This document shows, piece by piece, positions 33,721 to 44,127 of a DNA stretch of 64,000 nt. Position 1 is the stretch's first letter; each line of letters opens with the position of its first letter. A program made the translations under genes and the position numbers. The notes beneath the pieces are model-generated. The model was not told the origin of the DNA. It saw only the letters and a list, made by a program, of their open reading frames with translations, and made no database searches. The DNA is from Thinopyrum elongatum. Taxonomy: Eukaryota; Streptophyta; Magnoliopsida; Poales; Poaceae. The stretch lies in assembly GCA_011799875.1 (NCBI GenBank), contig CM022297.1, positions 516,125,707 through 516,189,706 on the forward strand, written 5' to 3'.

Positions 33721-35895
33721 TGTTGGGGAACGCAGTAGAAAACAAAAAATTTCCGACCTACGCACCAGCACAGGACCACTATGGAGACTGCGTACAAGGT
33801 TTGATCATTTTCGTTACCGACTCGTAGCGCAGCGGAAGTAGAGTCGATGACGATCGTCGGTGCAGATCCCCGCAGCTAGGATTTACAACCTCCCAACCGC
33901 GAGGATGTACTCCCTCATCCGCCACTCGGACAGCCCTCCGGGAGGCGGTCGGACAGTCCCCCGGACGGTGTCGTGGACAGCCCTTCGGGAGGACTCACAG
34001 AACTCGGACCGTCACTCGGACAGCCCTTCGGGAGGACACTCGAACAGCCCCTCGGGCAAAAGGACGAAACTACGACCTCTCTACGGGGTTGCACACATAC
34101 GGTGCCATCTATCCGGCAGGGCTTCGCCGTCCAGAACTAGTTCCCACCGGAACCCAGACAGCCTTTCGGCACTACGAAACTATTTCGTGGGAGGGAGAGA
34201 GAATGCCAGATCATGCATGGCTTGTGTGAGAGAGTTGGAGTGGAGTTGGAGAGCACCTCTCCTCCTCCTTATATAGTGGTGGAAGGGGTGGGGGGGGCTG
34301 AAAATTCAGCCCACTAAACATGGGGAAAACATGTTCCCACAAAACAAGGAGAACATGTTCCCACCAAACAAGGGAAAAACATGTTCCCTTGTCCATGGTG
34401 TTCCCCCATGGGGCCCCACCTTCCTCCCAACACTCTCCACCATTTGTGGGGGCTGCCCCCCACCATGGGGGGCCCCCCCAACATTTTGTCCAGCCACAAG
34501 GGGGCTGCTCCCAAAGGGGGCCCCCCCAAAAACAGCCCAAAAACAGCCCCCACGATCCGTGGGATCTTGTCCCCTCACGCTGGGACAAGATGTTTTCCGC
34601 GACTATTATTTCTGAAAAATTCCAGAAGGTCCCAGAACATTTCCAGCACCCTCTAAAATTATCTGGACGCGCTCTGGAACATTTCCAGTATGGTGGTTTA
34701 ATTTAAAACCATCTTTGTTTACCCGGTAAACAACTCCGGCAGCTCCGAAACTTTTTTTTCGGTTTTTTCTCCAGAAAAATTCCAGAAATTACCAGACCAA
34801 TCTGGCAACCTCCAAAACATTCCCGGTGCTTGCCGAAACCTTTTTGGATCAATGGTTTTATCCGAAACAACTTTTCGGTTTTACCGAAACTTTTTCAGTG
34901 TTCTCTCTTCGGAACTCTTCCGTTGTCTCCGAAACTTTTCGGTGATTTTCTCTCAGACTCCCTGTCTAGTATTCAGCAGATAGATGACCCTTAAGCGTGT
35001 GACCCTATAGGTTCGGTGAAGTATAGACATGACACGGAACACCTTCCGATCAATGATCAACATCGGAGCCGTGGACACCCATATTGACCCCTATACCCAC
35101 ACGAATGAATATTCGAGTGAACCTCCAGTTGCCGTGTGCTATTCTTGTTGCTTCACGATATGTTACAAATACCCGAGGTTAGACATGTAGGCATTTCCGT
35201 GGATCAACAACTTGTCCACTATGCCAGTTACCTCGTTACCGGTATTGTTCTCTTTTCTCGTTACCGTGTTCCGGCATCCCTGTGATCAAATCACAAAGTG
35301 TCTGGCCAGACGATGATGGATACCGTAACACCGAGAGGGCCCAGAGATATCTCTCCATCCTCGGAGGAGCAAATCCCAATCTCGAGCTATCAAGTTACTT
35401 GACACACTTTTCCATGAACCCGTAAGCCGCCGTAATAGCCACCCATTTACGGATGACGTTTAACAAACCCCAAAGTTCATGAAGCAAGTATGAAGAAACT
35501 CGACACTCTCATGGTCTAAGGAATTTTGCAAACATTAACCATCTCTGTGTTATTAACCATTAATATGTGACGAATGTAACTCATAGCATAACATCAATTT
35601 GGGTCGATTCAACACAAATGTTCTTCTAACACTGTGCCCTCAAAATTGCTGGCATAGACATGCCCATGATCAGGAAAACAGAACCATCATGCAATACTTG
35701 AGCTAGTCTTAGAGGCCAGACTAGGAATACATATTACCGTTTATTATTCCACACGTGCATATGAGTCTTCCTCCGAGCCTCGTTTTATTTGCAGACTCGA
35801 GAACCATAGCAGTTATAGCATGGAACATAAACCTAATTATGAACAGGGAGATAATCAATAACATTTATTATTGCCTCTAGGGCATATCTCCTACA
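33721..35895 (-). repeat. Copia 5' LTR (right copy)
   Basis: 2,175 bp; nearly identical to 26214-28378. It should hold the promoter that drove the element. Confidence 0.92.
34268..34276 (-). promoter_or_regulatory. TATA box of the Copia 5' LTR
   Basis: Minus strand CTATATAAG. It is preserved in the other LTR (minus strand of 26750-26758). Placement inside the LTR, with transcription toward decreasing coordinates, fits the element's orientation. Confidence 0.65.
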
Positions 35896-35900
35896 GCCGG

Positions 35901-36373
35901 GTCATACCACTGGCGGCTTACAGATGAAGATGGCGGTTCATGAAGCAAGCCTATTGAAGGCCCAAGACCCAGAGGCGACTTGAGGCCCAAGAGGATGAAC
36001 CACCATATGATCAACTTGAATTATAAGGCAAGTATAGTTAGTCACCAAGCTAGACACGTTGTGTATGAGCCGGCCGGGACTCTGTAAGCCGTCGGGCATC
36101 AACCTGTGTATATAAAGGGGTGACCCGGCGGCGGCTTATGGGAGAAAAAACAATCAATCGAAAGCTAGGTCAAGCGTATTCGCTCCTTGGTAATCGAAAC
36201 TCCAGCAATAAAACTGAAAGCAGGACGTAGGCTTTTACCTCATTGAGAGGGGCCGAACCTGGGTAAACTCTCTGTGTCCTTTGACCCATTCAACCCCTTC
36301 AAGCTAACCTAGTTGCGATGGCTCCACACCTAAGTCCTTTTGCTAGGGCATCTGCCGTGTTAAGTCCACGACA
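35901..36373 (+). repeat. Tat 5' LTR, second piece
   Basis: Resumes GTCATACCACTGGCGG after the Copia and ends GTCCACGACA. It has about 80 bp (around 35970-36050) missing from the 3' LTR. Confidence 0.9.
36109..36116 (+). promoter_or_regulatory. TATA box of the Tat 5' LTR
   Basis: TATATAAA followed by GGGGTGACC, conserved in the 3' LTR at 48662-48669. In the 5' copy the upstream promoter is now separated by the 9.7-kb Copia from only the first 46 bp of the LTR. Confidence 0.7.
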
Positions 36374-36375
36374 GT

Positions 36376-36393
36376 TGGCGCTCACCGTGGGGC
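36376..36393 (+). other. Tat primer-binding site
   Basis: TGGCGCTCACCGTGGGGC, 2 bp after the 5' LTR. The usual form, seen intact in RLG-4, is TGGCGCCCACCGTGGGGC, so one C-to-T change separates them. Confidence 0.8.
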
Positions 36394-36461
36394 CAGCGCA
36401 CGGTGGTTTCGAGTTCTTGAAGGGCAACTTCGCAGGGATCAAGGGATACGCTGTGGGCCGG

Positions 36462-39400
36462 ATGACCAAGAGTCGTCGCGGCAAGCTCTACATCGATGAC
36501 GCAGGCTGGGGCCCCGAGGCCGGCTCAATCGAGTACGGGTACCGGGTCCCCTTCGGCGGAATCCATGTCTTCATTGGCAAGATTGGTGAGTCAGAGCCTG
36601 AGCCGGACACCTGCACCGACATCGTCGAGACGGCTCAGCGTGCATGACCTGCCAAGTTTCAACCCGCCATAAAGCGCGCCTTTGTTGGTTGCATCCAAGG
36701 GACGGATCTTGAGGAAGGAACTATATCCGGTGGAGAGATGGTCATCTACTCTGGTGATGGGTCCTCAACCGGCGAGACCGATTCAATGTATCAGTTACAA
36801 GACGGCCGGCTTGGGGGCTATTCCGATGGTGACAGTATTCCGGACCCCAATGAGCCGCCGAACAGAGTCGCGATCTTCATGGCCGGCACTCAACCGGTGC
36901 TCAATTCATCAACTGCTGCAGCCATGACTTCCGGTTCAACGGCCGCGGCAGCGGCCGCGGCAAGTAACTCTGCGCGCCCGCCGGCTAAAGTTTTATCTGA
37001 GCTCTTGGAGGCTTTGGCGACCTTATTAGCTGCAGAGGTAACACCGAAAAATCAAGCACATCATAAGGTGGATGTCGCGAAGCTGCGAGATGAGATAGCT
37101 CAAGCCAAGGAGGGGTTTAATGCTGAGAATACTAGGATGGCGACAGAACGAGCCGCCCTGGAAGCTGCGTCTCAACGGATTCAAGCAGAGAATTTCTGTT
37201 TAAGCCTGGATCAGAATACATCTAACGTCGTTCTGCGAAGGAGGCACCAGAGTCATCTACCTCCGGAGTAGAATGCAAGGAATCTTTTCAACACACCTGG
37301 GGATGGAACTAGTAACCCGCCCGTGGTGAACCGGGTTGTAGAGGCGACCGGGACGGGAGCGATGATTCAGCCACGTGCTGCAAACCCGCCCCGTTTGAAT
37401 TTGACCCCGCCTCGGCATGTCCCAACACCGCCAGGTCATTATTCTAACCGCTTGGACAATATGATTGCGGCAGCTACGCGATTGGCGGCTCTCCCTGTTG
37501 AAGGTGAGTCACCAGCCGCGATGGAGATACGGAGAGCCGGAGAGCTTCTTCAGACGGCGGTGGCATAGCAGGCGGCTTATTCATATAGTCGGGAACGGAT
37601 TCATTCAACCCCGCGGCCAAGCCCGAGTTATAGCAGGCACATTGACTCACCAGCAGTTTCAAGCAGTGAGTGGCACCACAACCAGCCTCGTAGGCATGAC
37701 CCGCCGCGTGTTGGTAACGATGCTCAGACTTTGGTAGATCAGGGCAGGGCACGTCGGGAGGCTGAGCTGGCGGCTCAGTTGACAACTCATCAACAATCTC
37801 CGGTTTACCCATCGGCGTCCATGGAGGCAGGAGTAACCTCTAGAACCCTTGGGGTGCCATGCTTAGTGCCAGCTTTACGTAATGAGCGCCTGCCCAAGGA
37901 TTTTAAGGGCCCTCGCAAAGTGCCTAATTACACAGCGGATCAGCCCCCAGAGGCTTGGATTGAGAGTTATGAGATGGCCATGGAGATGTTGGATGTTAAT
38001 GATGCTGCGTGTGCTAAGTACTTCACTATGATGTTGGATGGACCGGCGCGCACTTGGTTGAAGGGATTGCCCCCTAACTCCATTAGTTCATGGGCTGAGT
38101 TGAAGACACGTTTTATCCAAAATTTCAAAGACACGTGCAAGCAGCCTATGTCAATTCTTGATTTAGACTCTTGCGTCCAGGGTGAGGGCGAGTCAACCAC
38201 CCATTAGGTACGCCGGATATCAACTATTATTCACTCGTCGGACAGTATCAACGCCGGTTCAGCCGTCCTAATGTTGGAAAAGAATTGTCGTTTCCTCCCC
38301 CTTAAGCAGAAACTAGGGCGGCTTAAGCGCCACTGCAATGATATGGGAGAGCTCATGGTGGCTCTCGTCAAATATGCTGATTCTGATAGCTCTAAGGACC
38401 CCGAGTCCAATGAGGAGAAAGTTGGGAAAGGGAAGAAGAATGGCAATACAAAGGGACAGCAGCATAGTCCGGCGGGTCAAGGTAATAATGGTAAGCGCAA
38501 GCAGTTGGACGGCGGTTCAAATTTTGTGGCGAACACCAATACGCAGAATAGTAATCAGCGTCGCAAGGGGAAGTCATCAGCGCCCCGGTTCGGCGGGCCA
38601 AAGTTCAACATTGAGGCGATGATGAATCAGCCTTGTCTGAAGCACGGTACGCAAGATAAGCCGGCCAGCCATCTATGAAAAGATTGCTTCATCATGAAGG
38701 AATATAGAAATCCTAGTTTTTTCCAGAATAACCATGGCCCGCATGGCAGGTCAGGATCCGGCTCTCACGGACCTGGTTTTGGGCATGGCGGCTCAAACTC
38801 CGGCTTTCAGGGCCAAGGCAATCAAGGTGGTTTTAATCAGCAATCTGGTCAAGGGAATCAGCAGCAACAGTCTGGTTATCAGAGTAATCTGAAGCAGTTG
38901 AATAGCGGTCAATATCACGTGTTTACCACAAGCCTATGCAAACATGATCAGAAGCTTCATAAGCGAGCGGTGAACGCGGTTGAGCCGGCGGTTCCTCGGT
39001 ACTTGTGATGGTCTGAACAGCCTATTGTGTGGAGTCATGAGGATCACCCGCCCCGGGTTGACAATCCGAGTCAATTGGCTTTGGTGGTTGTGCCTCAGGT
39101 TGGAGGGTACAATTTTACTAAAGTACTTATGGATGGAGGCAGTAGTATCAATATCCTTTACTATGATACTCTTCGCCGTATGAATTTGACTGACAAAGAT
39201 CTTAAGCCGTCTTCTACTATGTTTCATGGGGTGGTGCCTGGTAAGTCGGCGTATCCAGTGGGTAAGATAACTTTGGAGGTAGCTTTTGGCGATGATCACG
39301 ATTACAGGACTGAAAAGTTAACCTTCGAGGTGGTCAAGATTCAGAGTCCTTATCACGCCTTGTTTGGGCGGCCGGCTTATGCCAAGTTTATGGTGTGGCC

Positions 39401-42400
39401 TTGTTATGTTTATCTGCAGCTCAAAATGCCGGGTCATAAGGGCACCATCATGGTGCATGGTAACAGGAAGATAGCCCTGGAATGTGAAGAAGGCGACGCT
39501 GCTTATGCTGAGTCTGTTTGTGCGACAGAGGAGTTGAAGTTCTACAAAGATAATGTTGACCCGGCAGATATGACATCTTTGAAAAAACCAACCACAGAGC
39601 ATGATCCCTTGTTGAAGTTTAAGTCGCCAGATGACACCAAGCTGGTTGACTTTGTTCTTGGCGACTCATCCAAGCAGTTCAGTATCAATGCTAATATGGA
39701 TCCGGAATAGGAAGGTGCGCTCATCGAGTTCATCCGTGAGAATCGGGACATCTTTGCATGGAAACCTTCAGACATGCCAGGTGTACCGAGGGAACTCGCT
39801 GAGCACACTCTCAATGTTGATCCAAAATTTAAACCCGTCAAACAATTCCTTCGTCGTTTTAATGAAGAGAGGTGCAAGGCCATTGGTGAGGAAGTGGCCC
39901 GGCTCTTAGCGGCTGGGTTTATTGTTGAAGTTTTTCATCCTGAGTGGTTGGCTAACCCGGTGCTGGTACTTAAAAAGAATGGCACTTGGCGTATGTGTGT
40001 GGATTACACAGACCTCAACAAGGCCTGTCCGGCTGACCCTTTTGCTCTCCCTCGTATTGATCAAATCATTGATGCTACGGCGGGTTCTGAGCGTTTGAGT
40101 TTTTTGGATGCCTACTCTGGTTATCATCAGATCAAAATGGCAGTTAAGGACTAGGAGAAGACAGCTTTCATCACTCCCTTTGGAGCCTTCTGCTATGTGT
40201 CTATGCCTTTTGGGCTCAAGAGTGCCCAGGCGACTTATCAGCGGTGTGTTCAAAATTGCCTGCATGACCAGATTGGACGCAATGTTCATGCTTATGTAGA
40301 TGATATTGTTGTGAAATCCAGGAAGAAAGAGACTTTGATAGATGATTTAAAAGAGACCTTTGACAATCTCCGGGTCTACAAGATGATGCTTAACCCGGCC
40401 AAGTGTGTCTTTGGTGTGCCAGCAGGCAAGCTGTTGGGTTTTTTGGTTTCTGAAAGAGGCATTGAAGCTAACCCGGAGAAAATCAAGGCTATCACTTCTT
40501 TGGCTAAACCGGCGTGTATTAATGACGTCCAGCGTCTGGCAGGTCGTATTGCGGCTTTAAGCCGGTTTATAAGCCGTTTGGGCGAAAAGGCTATCCCTCT
40601 GTATCAGATGATGAAGAAAACAGATCATTTTGTCTGGAGTGATGCTGCTAATCAGGCATTTGAGGCATTGAAAAAGCAGTTGGCTGAGCCGCCAATCCTT
40701 GCAGCTCCTATTGATAAGGAGCCCTTGTTGTTATATGTAGCTGCTAACAGTCGAGCCGTCAGTGTGGCAATTGTTGTGGAAAGAAAGGAATCAGGCAAGG
40801 AATATCTGGTTCAGCGACCAGTTTATTATGTCAGTGAGGTACTCATTGAATCCAAGTAGAGATACCCACATTGGCAGAAGCTAGTTTATGGCGTGTTCAT
40901 GGCTAGTCGTAAGTTGAAGCAGTATTTCCTAGGTCATCCCATCACTGTGGTTAGTTCTGCTCCGTTGGGAGATATTATCCAAAACAGAGAAGCCACAAGT
41001 CAGGTAGCCAAGTGGGCCATTGAGCTTGGACCCCATGGTTTGAAGTATGTGCCTCGGACAGCTATCAAGTCTCAAGCACTTGTGGATTTCATTAATGACT
41101 GGACAGAGTTGCAGATGCCTGAAGAAAAGCCGGATAGCACATATTGGACTATTCATTTTGATGGATCCAGGCAGTTGGAAGGCTCGGGGGCTGGAGTTGT
41201 TTTGACCTCCCCACGAGGTGATAAATTTTGTTATGTTCTAAGGTTGATGTTCCCTTGTACTAACAATGCAGCTGAATATGAAGCCTTGCTCCATGGTCTT
41301 CGGATGGCTAAAGAGATGAATCTAAGCCGGGTGAGGTGTATTGGCGGCTCAGACTTGGTGGCTCAGCAAGTTTCAGGCACTTGGGATTCCAAGGACCCAC
41401 TCATGGCGGCTTATCGCCGAGAGGTTGATGCTATTGCTGGTCATTTCAAGGGTTACCAAGTGGAGCATGTTGATCGCAGGAAAAATGAGGCTGTTGATGC
41501 GTTAAGCCGGCTAGGGTCCCAGCGTAAGCCGGTACCACCTAATATCTTCCTTGATATTTTGCATAATCCTTCGGTTAAATTGCCTACGGAGGAAGATCTT
41601 GCTATTCCTGACCCGGAGGCACAGTTAGTGGTTGCTCTCCATATTATTCCTGATTGGACAGTTCCATATTTGGCTTATATGACCCGGGGTGAGTTACCTG
41701 AAGATGAAATTTTGGCCAGGTAGATAACCCGGCGATCTAAGTCAATGACTATTGTCAATGGTGAGTTGCACTGATGCAGTGTTACAGGGGTGTTTCAGCG
41801 TTGTGTTTCTCCTGAGGAGGGCCGTGAGATTCTACGAGAGATTCATGAAGGAGATTGTGGCCATCATGCCGACTCTAAGTCTCTCGTGGCTAAGGCTTTT
41901 CGTCATGGGTTCTATTAGCTGACGGCTCATGCTGATGCAGAGGATTTGGTTAGTAAGTGCGATGGTTGTCAAAAAAATTCAAGACGAGCTCACGTGTCGG
42001 CTCAAGAATTGAGGATGATTCCAATTACTTGGCCGTTCGCAGTCTGGGGGCTGGACATGGTTGGACCTTTTAAAAGATCCAAAGATAAAAAGACTCACCT
42101 CCAGGTGGCAGTTGACAAGTTTACAAAGTGGGTTGAGGCTGAGCCGGTCAGCAAGTGTGATGCAGCGACGGTGGTTCAATTCATCAAAAAGGTGATCTTT
42201 CGTTTTGGATACCCTCATAGTATCATCACTGATAATGGTACCAATCTGTCTAAGGGTGCTATGAAAGAATTTTGTCAACAAGAGCATATTCGTCTTGACG
42301 TGTCATTTATGGCCCACCCCCAGTCCAATGGTCAAGCTGAAAGAGCCAATCAAGAAATCTTGAGAGGAATAAAACCCCGGCTTATGGTCCCTTTGCAGAG

Positions 42401-42914
42401 GACGCCGGGTTGTTGGGTTGAGGAGTTGCCTTCGGTGCTATGGAGTATCAATACTACCCCAAACAGATCTACGGGTTACACGCCTTTCTTCATGGTTTAT
42501 GGTGCAAAGGAGGTTCTCCCTAGTGACATCCGTCATGACTCGCCCCGTGTGGCGGCTTATGTTGAAGATGATAATGAAAAAGCACGTCAGGATGCTCTTG
42601 ATCTTCTGGATGAAGAACGTGACCTTGCGGCGGCTCGTTCAGTGATATACCAGCAAGACCTGCGTCGTTATCATAGCCGCCGGGTTAAAACCCGGACCTT
42701 TGAAGAAGGTGACTTGGTGCTCCGGCTCATCCAGGATCAAACTGATATGCACAAGTTATCCCCACCTTGGGAAGGGCCCTTTGTGGTCAGCAAAAATCTG
42801 AACAACGGGTCATACTACCTTATCGATGTTCGAGACCACAAGGACTCACGCACGTCGGAGGTGGAGACCCGACGGCCGTGGAACATTGCTCATCTTCAGC
42901 CCTATTACATCTAA
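36462..42914 (+). pseudogene. Tat gag-pol: one 2,150-codon frame with 12 TAG/TGA codons
   Basis: Polyprotein starting MTKSRRGKLYIDDAG at 36462. Gag capsid region: LPKDFKGPRKVPNYTADQPP to GPARTWLKGLPPNSISSWAE (37880-38100). A zinc-knuckle-like CLKHGTQDKPASHL-KDC (38635-38690) has its Trp codon changed to TGA. Protease LMDGGSSINIL (39127). RT: WRMCVDYTDLNKACP, FLDAYSGYHQIKM, MPFGLKSAQATYQR and YVDDIVVKS (40290). Retroviral RNase H near 40730; second, plant-type RNase H (IHFDGSRQLEGSGAG, NNAAEYEALLHGL, near 41150-41520). Integrase with GHHADS...CDGCQ zinc site, WGLDMVGPFK, TDNGTNLSKGA and NGQAERANQE, ending HLQPYYI and TAA. Stops begin at 36645, 37269, 37566, 38205, 38676, 39006, 39708, 40152, 40857, 41721, 41772 and 41916. 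No frameshift exists anywhere. Confidence 0.92.
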
Positions 42915-44127
42915 GCCACCGGCTCTTGTGATGTACATATTTCTACCAATGTATATATTATGATTAGTATAATAAAGCCAGCATCCCTGATAATTCAGGG
43001 CCTCTGTCATTTCATTTCTGGGAATCTGAGTCTTTATTGTCAATTCATAAGATCACTTGGGGGCTTCCTGCTCACTGAGCATAGCTATGATTACCCTCTT
43101 GATCCGGCTTGCACGCCTTGTTACAAATAACTTGGGGGCTTCCTGCTCATTGAGCATAGCTGTGATTACCATATTGCTCCGGCTTATATGCCTGGATTGA
43201 AAGATTACTTGGGGGCTTCTTGTTTAATGAAACAGAGCTTTGTTGTCCCATGTAATAGGCTTGGACACCAGGTGTATTCACCAAAAATCCAGGTTATCCT
43301 GCCTTTGTATATCTGCCACTCCGACCAGGTAATCCTGGAATGACTCGTCATTCTCTTGACAGTCAATCTTATAAAGACCCTGAACTTGTCAAAGTTAAAA
43401 CGCCGATTGGTCATGTGAGACCCAGTTTACATGTTTGAATGAAGGATTAACTCAGCGGCTGTGCGGCCCTTGAATAGCACTTGATATTGAGGCTTGGCAG
43501 CCTATGAAGGCCTTGTTTTATTTGATTTATCTTTACTTTGAACATTTTTTGGGTTCATCTTTTGTACCATATTGATATATGGTTAGAAATTGATTCAGGC
43601 CATCTAGCCTTGATCCTGGTAACTCATCTTTGAGTATATCCGGAGTTTTGATAACCCGGACTGGCTTTGGACGATAGGTCGCCAGTATGTTTTGCTTATA
43701 CGCTTGGAGTTCGGCGCTCTAAGTCCTTGGGATGTTACCCTTGTTGCGTACGGCATTGTAAGCCGGCGGTATGAATAAATGGAACAGGGTGCTGGGCTAT
43801 TACCCTTACTGCGTATGGCGTGGTGAGCCGGCCATATGAACAAATATCACAGGTATGATATTTACTTGTTATGAGTATATGAGGTTTGTATAATCCCGCC
43901 CTGGTTATGGACGATACAATCACCAGTGGATTTTCTGTGGGGTGTTATGACCCGCCCTGGGGTAAACCACCAGGGCACATGTTATCTATTTGTGTGCAGG
44001 CAATGGGATAAACATGATCCGCATGATTGACAATATTATGAGCATAAGTGGCAGATCTTCAACATCGGATCGGCGGCCTAAAAGTATTATACATAAACAT
44101 GCACGATGGCATGGCAGATCATTGCTT
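42915..44127 (+). other. Post-pol non-coding region of the Tat element
   Basis: Contains three copies of a roughly 76-bp tandem unit (from 43056), then AT-rich sequence with two diverged copies of a GTAAGCCGGCGGTATGAA-like segment (43755-43780 and 43820-43845) beside CGTATGGCG motifs. No open frame resembles a protein. The end overlaps the 3' side of the antisense gene. Confidence 0.6.
43056..43230 (+). repeat. Tandem repeat, about 76-bp unit
   Basis: CTTGGGGGCTTCYTGYTCA begins at 43056, 43131 and 43208; the first two copies continue GAGCATAGCTRTGATTACC. The third is degenerate. Polypurine-tract-like ACTTGGGGGC motifs in this position could act as extra plus-strand primers, which is speculative. 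Confidence 0.8.

Larger units (their letters stand above)
26214..35895 (-). mobile_element. Copia LTR retrotransposon (Angela/BARE-like), innermost insertion
   Basis: A 9.7-kb element in minus orientation inside the 5' LTR of the Tat element. Perfect 5-bp duplication GCCGG (26209-26213 and 35896-35900). Two 2.17-kb LTRs, TGTAGGAGATATGCCCTAGA...GTTCCCCAACA on the minus strand, differ at only about a dozen positions plus one 11-bp tandem duplication (near 34240). The internal 5.3 kb has the expected Copia order on the minus strand (integrase-side remnants near 30.3 kb, RNase H near 28.8 kb) but no readable gene. A polypurine tract AAGTGGGAGTC abuts the 3' LTR at 28379; the primer-binding region at 33720 reads GTGGCATCATGAGCC, a changed form of the usual TGGTATCAGAGC. 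Confidence 0.92.

Noticed and set aside
43056..43230. CRISPR-like array
   Set aside because: Contiguous, degenerate tandem units without unique spacers, inside a plant retrotransposon.
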